Notes: generated from the letters alone by a model not told the origin. A stretch of DNA of 64,000 nt from Typha latifolia (GCA_019914945.1 CM034102.1:8297501-8361500), one strand, 5' to 3'; shown: positions 1-12,745, counted from the first letter of the stretch. Made by a program: numbers and translations.

Positions 1-700
1 TCGCTATTTGGATATAACTCTTGATCTATCTCGCCAAACATCAATATCTTGGATCTATTGGATTCCTCTCTTTTAGAGGAACAACATATCCAAATTTTAC
101 GATATCCAAATTCCGTCTTGGGATTTGCATTCAACAAGCCGCAAATCACCATGGCCACCCCCAATGCCTTACCTAGTCTCTCCTTCATCAATTACCACCA
201 TTTCTCACATCCTAGACACCATCCCTACCCATTGCAACATTAACCACACCTCCACCACGTCCTGGAGCTCATTAAAGACCTGCAACAAACACTGATCTAG
301 AAATCCACCTCACTACCGTTTTAACGATATCGTTGGATTCTAAACCTTATCCCTGCCCTTACAGCCTGCAAACCCTACAATCACCATCTTCCTATACCTT
401 TCTCCTACATTCTAGATCAACCCTAACCATCCTCCCCATGTCCACTCTCCATTATAAGCCTACAAGTCCACCTCTAGCCTTCTAACTCGAAATCATCTTC
501 ACCGGCCAGCAACACCATCAACGGAACTTTGTTGAGATTAGACCCATATACGGTTTGAATCTGAGAAATCCATGAATATCAACATCGAGGATCTGGAGGT
601 TACTGAACTAACCCATTTGGTTTTGCAATTTTCTGGCACCAAAAGAATATTTTGTGAATATTCTACTCCGACTGTGCAGATTACCTTCCTGCACCCAACC
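1..700 (+). repeat. Diverged LTR-like sequence, unassigned
   Basis: No gene is seen. The order of short motifs resembles the transcribed part of the Reina-like LTRs found later in the window: a pyrimidine-rich stretch, then a line ending with a GAATATTCT block and a GTGCAGATTACC block, comparable to the segment just before the primer site at 40140-40260. The similarity is weak and patchy, so this is a guess at an old LTR lying in a gene intron or upstream of it. Confidence 0.3.
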
Positions 701-1350
701 TTGAGCCGGCAGCCCGAGAATGCTCCATAACAAAGTTTTTGATATATCCGATTTCACCGTTCCTCATTTCCAGATAACCACAGATCCATCTGACTCCTTT
801 TTCAAGAGAAAGCACATGTATTGTTGGCGAAGGCTGTGTTTTGACTTTTAACACAACAAACTTTTGATGGATAGGAGTAGAGGTATCACTATTAGGGTTT
901 GATGCCCAACAAAAATACTGCCAAAGCAAGTCAAGTGCTTGATACATCCAAAATCGCCGCTTGTTATTTCAGGGTGAGAACCACACTTGTGGATCTGTCG
1001 GATTTCTTTATTGATAGAGAAAATATTTGACTCTGATCTGGAATTATCAAAACAAAGAACTTGTTGTTGGCTGGAACTATTTGTTTTACCAGTTTTAGGG
1101 TGATCTGCAATTTTCTGTGGAATTTGGTGAAAGACAAATGAATATCTGATTGTTTGTGATAAAACATGTATAGATTTGGAACGTTTAGTTCAGATAACCT
1201 CAATTGTTTTTCAATCCAAGATGAGAAAAACCATGTGTAAGTAGTGCTGGTAATAATACTCTGTTTATTTGCTCTTGTTAGTTTGAATGTTTTTGTAATA
1301 GTTTCTATGAACTAATATTCCTGCACTTCTGGTGCAATTTGTGTATGCAG
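701..1350. other. Unassigned, probably intron of the downstream gene
   Basis: No coding exon, RNA gene or recognised repeat is seen. It ends at a good 3' splice site (TTTGTGTATGCAG ending at 1350) that starts the aspartyl-tRNA synthetase exon, so at least its right part is best read as intron. The preceding exon of that gene was looked for and not found, so the intron is longer than this window or has been enlarged by repeats. Confidence 0.4.
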
Positions 1351-2382
1351 GCTGAAGAGAAATTTGGATACCTTTTGGAATGTCTTGATATGGGAGCCCC
1401 TCCACATGGTACTTAAAGATTGTCTTACGAATTTTATTCTTGACGACCCTGATTATTCAACTTGATCTTCGGAGTTTTTTCTCCTTTTCTTGATAGTGAT
1501 ATTAATTATTTCGGCTGCATTTTTGGCTATGTTTTGTATGCCCTGTTTTTAGAGACTGAAGGAGATCACTCATTAGATGACAATATATGTAGACTCCTTT
1601 TTCTTGTTGAAATCATTCTCAATAATGGCTAAAATTGAAGATAGAGAACAGTTGAGTTTCTTTACAAGCTATTCATGGGAGACATTCTGGCTTGGAATAA
1701 GAAGAGATTTATTGTTCACTCCTCTTTTCTTGATGAACTAGCTGATAATGCCCAACTATTAAGTGCTAGTGGGCTAGCCAATAGAATATTTTCCCTAGAT
1801 AATTCAAAATAATGATCCTCCTTTTTTTTTCCCCTTAGGAAATTGGGAGAAATCAATTGGAAAGCAACAATACATGTTTAGATGAAATGACACTGACAAT
1901 CATATGGAAAAATTGAGTCTTTGCCATATTATGCATTGCTACTTGAAATTTCACTAATATTAGGACAACAAATTTGGCAGAGCTGGTTATTCATTAAAAT
2001 TACCGTGTGGTGTGCTGGTTGAGAACTGTTGCGTTATCTTTTGGATTGGCACTTATTTCTGAATGTTCTTGGTATTGGCTACTATTTTCTTCATCTGGAG
2101 TCATTACCAAGTACTCTTTGGTCTTTATTGATGTGTTCTAGCTAAACACTATCATATCTGTTGTATTGGATAATTGATCATGGGTGTCATGCTAATTAAA
2201 TAATTTCGGCAGGTGGTATTGCGTATGGCTTGGATCGGATAGTAATGCTTTTGGCTGGTGCAAGTTCCATTCGAGATGTCATAGCTTTTCCGAAGACTAC
2301 AACTGCACAATGTGCCCTCACCAAAACTCCATCGCAGGTCGACCCTCAGCAATTAAAGGATCTTTCCATCTCCACTTCGTAG
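1351..2382 (+). CDS. Aspartyl-tRNA synthetase, organellar (bacterial) type, last two exons
   Basis: Two exons, 1351-1408 and 2213-2382, join in phase across a GT-AG intron (donor ATG|GTACTT, acceptor TTCGGCAG|GT) and read [20 protein letters not shown], then [17 protein letters not shown], and end at TAG 2380-2382. GIAYGLDR is motif 3 of class II synthetases, whose arginine contacts ATP, and the following RDVIAFPKT stretch is typical of bacterial-type AspRS, which in plants serves plastids and mitochondria. The enzyme charges tRNA-Asp with aspartate. Only about 75 residues are present and no upstream exon lies in the first 1350 bases, so this is either the true 3' end of a gene running in from the left or a stranded fragment. 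The reading frame has no break. The family assignment is confident; whether it is functional is not known. Confidence 0.85.
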
Positions 2383-2444
2383 ATCATTCCATCGACCCTC
2401 AGCAATTAAAGGATCTTCCCATCTCCACTTCCTAGAGCATTCCA
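2339..2444 (+). repeat. 53-bp tandem duplication of the synthetase 3' end
   Basis: Positions 2339-2391 (TCGACCCTCAGC...CATTCCA) are repeated at 2392-2444 with about four mismatches. The unit includes the last codons and the stop codon, so the second copy lies just after the stop and adds no protein. The few differences suggest it is not brand new. Confidence 0.9.
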
Positions 2445-3954
2445 TTATTTGGCGGTGTTAAAATTATTTCCCAGAGATAGCAGATCTATTTATCTGTTGA
2501 TGTCTAAATCAAGTCGTTTTAAGGTTCAGCACATTCTCTTATTTTCCATGTCTAGAGAATGTGTGCTATTTCCAATGGGAATGCTGATCTCTTGGTAACG
2601 TCAGCTGTAAGATGTGAGGCAGTGCTACCAATAATGTTGTCAATTCTGTCTGCCTGCAATATCAGTAGAAATATTGATCTAACAGAGTGCTGAATGTAAA
2701 TCTGGGAGAAAGTTTGCTTAAATCCTAATTCTAAGTTATATTTGTCTTAGTCATGTACATTAAATCAATGGGTGTACACATGAGTTGAATGTTCTTTATT
2801 GTTCATGAATTTTACCATACAACATACAAAACACTAATAATTTTAGGGTTAAATATCTTTTTTCCTTTTTATTTATGCGTAAAATTATTTTACACTTGTA
2901 CAAGTTTTGTGCCAAATTAATTTTTATATTTCTGACTTAAATAAAATGTTAGATTTTCTGTTAAACTTAATAGAATTTGTATGCGCAAAACTATATTATG
3001 GCTAAGTTTGTGGACACAAAACATTAAAATATAATTTTTAATTTAATTTTTGTGAGGTGAACATATGATTTATGAAGAATATTTGTCTGGATAAGAAAAA
3101 TTAAGTCGAAATCATAAAACCGAAAGTTCAGTTTCAGCAGGTTATCTTCGTACTAAAGTACGAAAGTGACGATGTCACTATGTAATTCGTAACAAGCTGC
3201 CCATCAAGTACCACACGAAATGGGAAACCTGAAACGGTTTAAAACTTAGTGTTTCCACAAATTAAGAACGTTTTGGTACACTTACAAAAGGATGCCAAAA
3301 ATCACATTAACACAAAGAACTCAAGCGAGTTCAAAATTTAAGAGATTTAAAGTTCTTTTTTCAAAAGAGTTTACTTTCTACTTCTACCTAAGTTGAAGAG
3401 TGCCGCGTCAATTTTGGCAACACGATGGTTGCAAATCTTTAGAATAAAATTTGAAGAAACACTAAAGCCCAAATAGTAATTAGATCCTACAAATAAATTG
3501 ATACAACGGAAATGATATTCATTCATTCAGTAATCGGCTTCTTAAATTATTATAAAATAATACGTCCTCGTGAGCTAGATGCTAAGCAAATAACCTACTA
3601 TACTAAGAATTTGTCTAATGATAAATATCAACACGATATATATAGTAGCAAAAATGGGGCATAAGAATCTGGGTTATTTGCACTAAAAATCCACTTGGTT
3701 TTTGATTTGGCGAAACAAGGTCATTCTTGGTTTATCTTACACTTAAGGTTTTTTTTTTCATATTTTTCTTCCAACTTTGCCCTTTTAGTTATTTAATGCA
3801 TCATTAAATACTAATGGGACACTATAAGAGAGAAATAGCCATGTACTCATTTTCTTTATCATCTTCTTTATTTTCTACTTCATATGTTAGTATTAATTTT
3901 TCTTCTTCTTCTTCTTCTTCTTTTCTTCCTGCTACTACTGTTTTTTCTTCTTTT
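2445..3954. other. AT-rich sequence, nothing recognised
   Basis: No long reading frame, RNA gene or clear repeat is seen. The first few hundred bases should contain the 3' UTR of the synthetase if that gene is live. A CTT microsatellite lies at about 3899-3930. Confidence 0.4.
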
Positions 3955-4242
3955 CGTACTTAAACTATAAAATTTCAATTTAGCATAGTTTTAGAAAAAA
4001 TATTTAGAAGATAAATTATTGGACGTCTAAATATTATGAAATTAGTTGGATAAAATCGGTGACATCATGATCTTTAACTTCTAATTCCTAGTTTAAATAT
4101 AAAATTATGAATTATAATCAGAATTTCGTACTTAAACGCAGAATTTCAATTCTGCAAAGTTTTGGAAAAATATTCGAAAGATAATTATCTGACGTACAAA
4201 AATTATGAAACTAATTGGGTAAAATCGGTGACATCATGATCT
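3955..4242 (+). repeat. Two diverged direct repeats of about 118 bp
   Basis: Copies at 3955-4073 and 4127-4242 both start CGTACTTAAAC and end AAAATCGGTGACATCATGATCT, with scattered mismatches between. Related phrases recur at 16385-16460 on the far side of the Tekay element, so both flanks belong to the same AT-rich repeat neighbourhood. Confidence 0.7.
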
Positions 4243-4429
4243 CCAATAAAATGAATAATTCCTAGTTTAAGTATGAAAATCTATGTTTAAGTACAAAATT
4301 CTAATTATAATTCATAAGTTTTTTAAATAGATACCGTAATTTATTTCCGTCATAGATTAAGTTTTTTTTTTGAAACATTGATTAAACATTGATTCTAACT
4401 GTAATTCATAAGTTTTTAAAACATTTCTT

Positions 4430-4830
4430 CTTCTTCTACTGCTACTTCTTTTTCTATCTCTTAATTCTTCTTCTTTTTTATACAACTCTTTCTAATCGCT
4501 CTTTAATTAATAAAATAAGAGATTAATTGAGATAGCGGTGAGATAATTAGGATTAGTTAGATGACCAAAAATATGACTCTGCATAATTATTATTTGTCTC
4601 TATGTAAAATTATAATGGTAAAATATATAAATTTTGTAATATATAGAAAGTGTATAGAAAAAATAATGAAAGCTGTTACAAAACAACGAATTTTTTTTTT
4701 CTTCTTGTGCTGTTGTTGGTTTTTTTTTCTTATTTTTTGTCTTCTTTTTTGTTATTGTTTCTTTTTCTTATTTTGCTACTGCTATTAGTTTTCTAATTTT
4801 AATTTTTTTCTATACGAGTCTCTCTAATCG
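4430..4830 (-). repeat. Inverted single copy of the 320-bp AT-rich unit
   Basis: A CTT-rich stretch, then CTTTAATTAATAAAATAAGAG, then GAGATAATTAGGATTAGTT and a run ending GTATAGAAAAAATAATGAAAG match the reverse complement of the tandem units at 16849-18116 and the inverted unit at 18117-18470. A poly-T run follows at about 4690-4760. Confidence 0.7.
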
Positions 4831-4833
4831 TTT

Positions 4834-5347
4834 TGATATGACTCGATCGGATTGGATCCATTCGTGGCATATTGGGTTCATTAGGATGAGTCTTTTTCTC
4901 CAGTTTGATTTCTTGCATTTCCTTTTGGCAGCTGCCCTGTTAGTTGAGTCATAAACTCAAGTATTTGCTAAATATGATCTCAACTTATTAATTGGTTAAT
5001 TGCGTATAGACTAGTCAATAAATCATTTTAGTTGAGTCATGAGATGCATGATGAAACTGAGTTTGACTTGGGCTAGTTGAGTTGACTTGGTTGATCAAGT
5101 CCTGTTCAAAGGCGGTCTAGGGTGAGCCTCTATAAATATGTGGAGAAAATCCTAATTTGATCTTAATTTGATAATTGCATTGGTATTGGTGCTCCTATCC
5201 CCTGCTCTTTGCTCTAGCTGTTAGCGCCCTCTCCCACCTCCTTTCTTCCACCATCCAAGTCCTTGGTCGGTCTCCTTTAACTCCTAAACCCCCTCTTCTG
5301 CCATGACTTCTCCCTCTTCACTCTAAAAGAGTTCTCTTGGCACTTAT
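4834..5347 (+). repeat. Truncated gypsy-type LTR (family F), 5' part
   Basis: It starts TGATATGACTCGATCGG and continues to GGGTTCATTAGG, matching the LTR start at 60048-60097 that directly follows a chromodomain. A TATA-like CTATAAATATG lies at 5130-5140. The sequence is cut at 5347 by the start of the Tekay-type LTR. No right-hand continuation was found beyond 15973. Confidence 0.55.
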
Positions 5348-5525
5348 TGTAATAACCCAAGCCAAAGTAAAAAAAAAAACTGCACTGCATGGCACAACAG
5401 CTCGTGCCATGCAGTGGTAGCAAAGTTGGGCGCCACGCGCCCCAAGCGCCGGCCCGGCCAACCTGGCCGAGCCAGCTGGCGTGGTGGGCCCCTGCCGCCG
5501 CCGCCGCAGCCCCCTCCCCACCGCT

Positions 5526-5564
<39 letters not shown>

Positions 5565-5679
5565 GATTCATTTTCACCCCCCTCTCTTTCTCTCTCTTTC
5601 TCTCTCAAACACCCCTTCTCTCTCACTCTACCCGCTACTACCGCCACCTCCACTAACACCGCTGAGCTTTCCTCCTCCT

Positions 5680-5735
<56 letters not shown>

Positions 5736-6052
5736 CTCTCTACCTCTCTTTCTCTCTTTGTCGGCTTTCTCTCGGACCGCCGGAGGGTTGAGCCGTCGGC
5801 GAGAGGCTGGCCGCTGAGTGGCCACTAGCGGCCGCACCCCTCCCCCAAGGCCCAACCTTCTTCTTCTTCTTCCTCTTCTTCTTTCTTCTTCTTCTCCTTC
5901 TCCTCCTTCTCTTTCTTCTTCCTCACCTCCTCCTTCTTCCCTTCTCTCCCTAGCTGCACTCTACAAGGGGTGCTGGGCTTAGCCAAGCGCCCTTGCAGCC
6001 CAGTGCCTTGCTGTGCATGGTGCTGGGCTGAGCCAAGCACTATATACATTTA

Positions 6053-6099
<47 letters not shown>

Positions 6100-8201
6100 A
6101 TTAGTTTAGCTTAGTTAATTTAATGTATTTAAGTTATACAAATTAAATATAATTGTATCATAGTTAGTAGATAATTCTAATTATATCATGTTTAGCAAAA
6201 TACCTGCAATATAAATTATTATTTTAATCCTAAGTAGGTAATAGTAATTATTAGGGTTATGTATGTATATTCTTACATAATTAATTGCAGTAACTTAATT
6301 CTTATTTTCCTAATTATCAAAGAGAATAATAGATAGATAAAATATATTCTAAATACACAATTAAATAATATAATTATGATTAATAAATAATAAAAACAAA
6401 TATAGAAATGAAGAGTACATAATTACAATAAGAAACTATTCTTTTGTCGGGTTAATTTTAATTAATAGAAAGACTGACATATTTGTTATAAATAATTTTA
6501 GGTCCCGACCCCCCTGTTCAAGACCCTGTGGACCTGGCTATTGAGGCCAGATCATTATCGTAACAGCGTGAACGAGTGGTGGTTTGGTATTTTCAGTGAA
6601 GTGAGTAATCTTATCCCTTAGACGCCTTTCTTAAATTATGTTATATTATATTTATGTACATGCATGTTTTGGCCTCCAGCATGATTATATGATTTTATCT
6701 AGAGATGATTATAGTTGAGCATATTTTATCATGCATTCGATTATGCTGATTTGGAATATGAGTACATTGATGATATATATAGAGATGATCAGAGATGATT
6801 CTACTGTTATGATTGTTTACCGAGTTGATCTGTAGCATGAGTATGCATGTATTAACGATATAGTTGGAGACTACATTGCATCATTTTTTCTTGATTCCTA
6901 TTCCACCTAAATTTCGGTTATACATTGACTCGTTATCGTACTGGATATATGCATATGATCTGACAATAAAAGAAAGCATGAAATGTGATTAATAGGATAG
7001 CTGATAGAAAGCATGAGGATACCCGAGTAGGCGCCAGGGTTAGGGGTGCCTAGAGTGATGATTATGGTCGCTGATATGCGATATCTCATGGCCAATGTCC
7101 GAGGTCAGTTGAGTCTGTGCGCACAGACAATCAGACACATGCCGTTCGCTAGGGCATATGTGGCGAGTTATCCTCACGAGGTTTCTATCAACTATGTGGG
7201 GTGCCCGGTCTAGATGGAGGTTGATACCATTAGCGGATGGCAGGGTATGGTTATATTTGAGATACTCCTTGCCGGTGGCAGATTATGCTCGGAGCCTTCG
7301 GGCATGATGTTGAGACCGGGTACCGGGTGTTGACTGTGCACAGTGGTCTAGTATGATGATATTATACCGGGATGTCGGTGATGATTGTGATGTTAAGAAA
7401 TGCATATGATTTCATTATTATCTAATATACATCATATATGATTGCATTTGATATCATAACGTGGTCATGGTCGACATGCATCATGTGTCATATTAGAAAG
7501 AGAGTTATGATGATCATATGACGTGGTGACCTGTTTATTCATTGCCGAGGATTATGTATTTTTATCAGTTATGACATTGTTATATATATTCCATTTATGT
7601 ATTATTGAGGACATATTTATTTACTCATTCATGACATGATGTTCTTTCTGATTCATATTATTCAGTACTTGATTTACTCTCTGTTTGGCATCACTGATTC
7701 GGGGTAAGGTCTATTTACTAAGCCTTTAGCTCATGACTCTCTTTGTTTTCTCCTTTTCCAAAAACCCAGGTGAACGAGAGGAGCAGGATTTTCCCTTAGA
7801 GGTCTTGCCGGTGAGTGAGGAGTAGAGTGTGATTAGTGTTATATGCCAGATGAGGTATCTTATCTAATGTATTAGTAGACCTTCTCCAAAGTGTATCTAT
7901 ATCTTTGTCTTATATTTTAGCAGGTGACATTGTACTTGTATAACTATGCATATACTTTTGTTGTGTATATGTAGTTGTGAAAAGCTTTTGATGATGTGTT
8001 GTGGCCTGTGTGGGGCCTAGGTAGGGTTATCTGTATGATGTTGACAGTTAGATTTGAGTTATTCTCGGTCTAGATATTATGGATAAAATTATGATGTTGC
8101 TACAGGTTTATTTGATTGTTAGTATCCAACCAAATGGTCTCGTGCTACGCACATGCCGTATGGGCTCGTGCCATGCACGTGTTTAGGGTTTGGGTGTCAC
8201 A
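5348..8201 (+). repeat. 5' LTR of the Tekay-type element
   Basis: It runs from TGTAATAACCC to TGTCACA and aligns along its length with 13133-15973. Early on it holds CT and CTT microsatellites, then a TA-rich run (6050-6094) that could supply a TATA box, and later a less AT-rich block at 7080-7330. Related LTRs T1 (28735-31890) and T2 (60098 to the window end) share the CT tract and the GC-rich block next to it in reverse orientation. Confidence 0.9.
5524..6094 (+). repeat. CT, CTT and TA microsatellites inside the LTR
   Basis: CT repeats occur at about 5524-5575 and 5684-5735, CTT repeats at about 5858-5945, and TA repeats at about 6051-6094. They give rise to long false reading frames rich in Ser/Leu or Arg/Glu on both strands, none of which should be taken as genes. 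Confidence 0.95.
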
Positions 8202-8209
8202 TTTTAGAG

Positions 8210-8221
8210 TGGTATCAAAGC
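8210..8221 (+). promoter_or_regulatory. Primer-binding site, initiator tRNA-Met type
   Basis: TGGTATCAAAGC differs by one base from the standard plant TGGTATCAGAGC, complementary to the 3' end of initiator tRNA-Met. It starts eight bases after the LTR end. The same A variant is found in T3 at 33821. Confidence 0.85.
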
Positions 8222-8379
8222 TTATGTTTGTTAAGTATCCGGCATATCATCAAGAGCTTTTGTACATTATCACCTTGAGTCTAGGAAAATGCTACGGTCT
8301 TAGGGTTACGCAAGAGATAAATTTTAGAATTTTACTTGATCACTAATCAGTTGATGAATTTGATCATTTCTACAGAAAA

Positions 8380-9649
8380 ATGCCACCCCGTCGTAGAGGT
8401 TCACAGTCTAGGGTGACCTCCACAGCTAAGGCCCCTACTGAGACCCCTTGAAGTTCCTCCATCTGTGGAGGAGCGTGATCCTATTTCGCACATTTTGGAC
8501 AGTCAAGAAAGACTTATTGAAAAAATCCTTCGAGGTAGAGGAGCTGGCATATCAGTAGAGAGTTCTAAGCCGCCTCCTACAGCGGGCATCACCTTGAATA
8601 AGTTTATGCAGTTGAACCCCCCAACTTACAGTGGAGGTGTTGATCCATTGGAGGCCAGTGGATGGTTATCGGATGTAGAGAAAATGTTGGACAGTCTAGG
8701 ATGTAATGATCAGCAGAAGGTAGCCTTTGCTGCCTTTATGCTTAGAGGTGAGGCAGAACAATGGTGGAAAGCCACAGAGAGACTGATAAAATCAAGGATA
8801 GGGGATGCAGTCATAACTTGTGAGTTATTTCTTGATGCTTTTGATGAAAAGCATTTTCCGGCTTGGAGGAAAGAAAAGATGGAGGAAGAATTTTTGCATT
8901 TACGTCAGGGTCCTATGACGGTGGTAGAGTACGAGGTCAAATTTAATGCTTTAGCCCATTTTATACCCCACCAAGTTCCAAATGAAGCAGCTAGAGCTCG
9001 ACGTTTCAAACATGGGCTAAATTATGCTATACGTTAGAGCTTGGAGGCAGCAAGCCTCATTCCTTATGCTGATACAGTAGAGCGGGCTATGGCCCTTGAA
9101 GGGGTGATTTAGGAAAAGAGAGTGATGGATGCTCGGAGATCTGGGACACAGTCTGGGCGAGGCGGGAGTTCTAGAGCTCTTTCTGCTAGTCAAAGCTTAC
9201 CGTCTTCGCAGGCACAGCGTCGCCCTTCCTATCATCCTTATTGAGGGAGTTACAGTGCTGGTTCATCTATTAATTGATCTGATTCACGAGGATCTGGGGG
9301 ACTCAGCCAAGCAGTATCACAGATTAGTGTGACTGGGCGATCATCCGGTGGTAGAGGAGGTGGGATGGCTAAGGGATCATTAGGGCATAGTTGGCCTTGT
9401 TATGGATGTGGCAAGTTTGGCCATCAGCTTCGAGAGTGTCGCAAACCTTTCTTATGCTTCGGGTGTGGACAGCCAGGTCATATCCGTCGTGATTGTCCAC
9501 ACGTCGCCACTGCCCCGATTTTCGCCGCTACAGCATCTTCTAGAACTGCACCTCTTGGGGTTTCTGCTACGGCTGGCCGAGGTAGAGGAGTTATTGGAGC
9601 CGGTTCCTCTTAGCCTGGGCGAAAGTCTAGAGGTGGCCGGATCTTCGCT
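8380..9649 (+). pseudogene. gag of the Tekay-type element, broken
   Basis: Gag packages the RNA. ATG at 8380 opens MPPRRRGSQSR, but a stop appears after about 23 residues and the main frame resumes at about 8465 (EERDPISHILDSQERLIEK). The capsid-like domain follows, with QWWKATERL and EYEVKFNALAHF motifs, to a TAG at 9035-9037. The same frame continues through further single-base stops into two zinc knuckles at about 9398-9500, CYGCGKFGHQLREC and CFGCGQPGHIRRDC, both with intact C-C-H-C residues. At about 9613 another TAG separates it from the protease. Several stops (TAG, TGA) would be explained by C-to-T decay, as expected for methylated repeats. Confidence 0.85.
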
Positions 9650-12600
9650 ATGACGGAGCACGACGCTTTGGCATCTAATGATGTGGCCACAGGTACTCTG
9701 AATTTATTTTCTCATACAGCAAGAGTTTTATTTGATCCGGGTGCCACACACTCCTTTATTTCAAGTTCTTTTGCTTGCCATGCTGATATGCTAATGGAAC
9801 TTTTAGAGAACATTCTGTTGATTGCCACACCAGTAGGAGAGACAGTTGTTATTGATTTGGCTTATAAATCTTGCATAGTTAGTTTTGGTGATAGAGAGTT
9901 CAAAGTAGATCTTTTGCCACTAGAGCTGACAGATTTTGATGTTATCTTGGGGATGGATTGGTTAGCTGCATATCATGCCAACATAGATTGCTATAGAAAG
10001 GAAATTGTGATGAATTTAGCTGATGGAGCAGAATATAGAATTAAGGGCAATAAATCCAGTAACCCTATGAAGATAATCTCTGCATTTGAAGCTTGTAGGT
10101 TACTAAAGAAAGGATGTACAGGTGTCTTAGCTAGTCTGTCAGGGGATACTGATAAACAAATTAAATTAGAAGATGTTCGTGTTGTTAGAGAGTTTTCTGA
10201 TGTTTTCCCAGATGATCTCCCCGGATTACCCCCGGATAGGGAAGTAAACTTTTCAATTGATTTAGCTCCTGATACTTCACCTATTTCTAAAGCTCCCTAT
10301 AGAATGGCACCAATAGAATTGAAGGAACTTAAGGTACAGTTGGAAGAACTATTACTGAAAGGCTTCATAAGACCTAGTGTCTCTCCTTGGGGAGCACCTG
10401 TTCTTTTTGTTAAGAAGAAGGATGGGACACTCAGGCTGTGTATAGACTATAGACAACTGAATCAAGTGACAATAAAAAATAAATATCCTCTACCTCGCAT
10501 TGATGATTTGTTTGATCAGTTAAAGGAAGCTAGAGTATTCTCTAAAATAGACTTGAGGACTAGTTACCATCAGTTAAAAGTCCGTGAGGAGGATATTTCC
10601 AAAACTGCTTTCCGTACTAGATACGGGCATTATGAGTTTTTGGTCATGCCATTTGGATTGACCAATGCTCCAGCTGTCTTCATGGATCTGATGAATAGAG
10701 TTTTTCAACCTTATTTGGATCAGTTTGTAATAGTTTTCATTGATGATATACTAATATATTCAGCTAGTGAGGAAGAACATGAATATCACTTGAGGTTAAT
10801 TCTCCAGATTTTGAGAGAAAAGAAGTTATTTGCCAAATTTTCAAAATGTGAGTTCTGGCTAGATCACGTGGTCTTCCTAGGACATGTAGTATCACAGGAA
10901 GGGATTAGTGTGGATCAGTCCAAAATAGATGCTGTATTGAAATGGAGTCAACCAACTAATATCACGGAAGTACGTAGTTTTCTGGGTCTGGCTGGATATT
11001 ATAGGAGGTTTGTAGAAGGATATGCAAAGATAGCTATGCCTCTTACTAGGTTGACTCGGAAGAATCAAAGGTTTGAGTGGAATGAAGAGTGTGAAAATAG
11101 TTTTCAAGAATTAAAAAGAAGATTGACTTGTGCACCAATTCTGATTATTCCTTCCAGTGGAATAGGATTTCAAGTGTATTGTGATGCCTCACGTAAAGGA
11201 TTAGGTTGTGTTTTAATGCAGAATGGTAATGTAGTGGCTTATGCATCTAGGCAGTTAAAAGATTATGAACAGAATTATCCTACTCATGATTTGGAGTTGG
11301 CTGCTGTAGTGTTTGCTTTAAAGATTTGGCGACACTATCTATATGGGGAAAAATGTGAAATTTTTACAGATCATAAAAGTCTTAAATATTTGTTTACTCA
11401 GAAAGAACTTAATTTGCGACAAAGGAGATGGTTGAAATTAGTGAAGGATTATGATTGTACCATAAATTATCATCCAGGTAAAGTAAATGTTGTTGCAGAT
11501 GCCTTAAGTAGGAAGTCAGCTGGGAGTCTAGCATTTTTAATTAACCAACAAACTATGATACTTAAGGATCTGCAAAGGTTAGAAGTTTCAATTGTGGCCA
11601 AGGGTGGTGGAGTTGGCTTACTTGCACAATTTTTAGTCAAACCTACATTGATAGATAGAATTAGTGCATCTCAGAAGATTGATATTAAGGCTATGCAAAT
11701 TGTGAAAGAAGTACAGAATTCCAGTAAAGCAGATTTCTCTATAGACTCTATCGGGATACTACATTTTAGAGGCAGATTATATGTTCCCAATTGTGAAGGA
11801 CTTAGAAAAGAAATTTTAAATAAAGCGCATACTTCTTCTTATGCTATGCACCCCGGGGGAACAAAAATGTATCATGAGTTAAAGAAGAAATTCTGGTGTG
11901 AAGGAATGAAAAGAAATATTGGATAATTTGTGGCTAAGTGTTTGACTTGTCAGCAAGTCAAGATTGAACATCGGAGGCCTGCAGGCGCATTACAACCTTT
12001 GCAGATTCCTGAATGGAAATGGGAACATATTAATATGGATTTTGTGACAGGATTACCAAAGACACAGAAAGGGAAGAATGCAATTTGGGTGGTTATTGAT
12101 AGACTAACCAAATCAACACACTTTTTACCAGTTAGTACTACTGATTCAATGGAAAAGTTAGCTATCTTGTTTAGAGATAAAATTTTTGCTCACCATGGGA
12201 TTCCTGTTAGTATCACTTCAGATAGAGATCATCGTTTTGTGTCCAGATTTTGGAAACAATTTCATCAATCTTTTGGAACAAAACTGCAGTTTAGTACAGC
12301 TTATCATCCTCAGACAGATGGTCAATCTGAGCGTACTACTCGATCATTAGAGGATATGTTGAGAGCATGTGTAATTGATTTTGGATTGGGATGGGACAAC
12401 TATTTACCCTTGATAGAGTTTGCTTATAATAACAGCTATCATACTAGTATTGGTATGCCTCCGTATGAAGCATTATATGGCAGGAAATGCAGATCACCAA
12501 TCGATTGGGAAGAAGTTGGAGAAAAGAAGGTTGAAAACTCAATACTAGTGCAAGCTACAGTTGAGAAGATAAAGACAATTAGAGAACATATGAAGGTGGC

Positions 12601-12745
12601 ACAAAGTAGACAGAAAAGTTATGCTGATAATAGGAGGCGCGATTTGGAGTTTCAGGTTGGGGACAAAGTATTCATAAGAGTTTCACCTTGGAAGGGTGTG
12701 TTTTGCTTTGGAAAGAAAGGAAAGTTAAGTCCTAGGTATATATGA
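9650..12745 (+). pseudogene. pol of the Tekay-type element: protease, RT, RNase H, integrase
   Basis: The frame is open for 758 codons (9650-11926), stopped once by TAA, then open again in the same frame to TGA at 12743-12745. Protease: [10 protein letters not shown] at about 9728, a common chromovirus variant of the D-S/T-G site. [22 protein letters not shown], and the catalytic FIDDILIYS at about 10736. RNase [11 protein letters not shown] and [10 protein letters not shown], then DALSRK. Integrase: zinc domain with CLTCQQVK after the stop, and catalytic Asp-Asp-Glu residues in INMDFVTG, TSDRDHRF and TDGQSERTT. Apart from the stops the catalytic residues are in place, so this was an active pol that decayed by point mutation. 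It reads in the same frame as gag. Confidence 0.92.

Noticed and set aside
681..1203. Minus-strand frames of 80-90 codons upstream of the synthetase
   Set aside because: No recognisable motif, no support from neighbours, and composition like the surrounding non-coding DNA.
5318..6049. Long overlapping reading frames rich in Arg/Glu or Ser/Leu on both strands
   Set aside because: They are translations of CT and CTT microsatellites in the LTR; the same occurs at 13081-13880, 31221-31859 and 63538-63978.
8210..8221. tRNA-Met similarity suggesting tRNA genes at many places
   Set aside because: Only the 12-13 bases of the primer-binding site are present; no cloverleaf, A box or B box was seen.
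9650..12745. A functional autonomous retrotransposon
   Set aside because: Catalytic residues are present but stops in gag, at 11924 and 12743, and a 13-bp frame-shifting duplication make it inactive.
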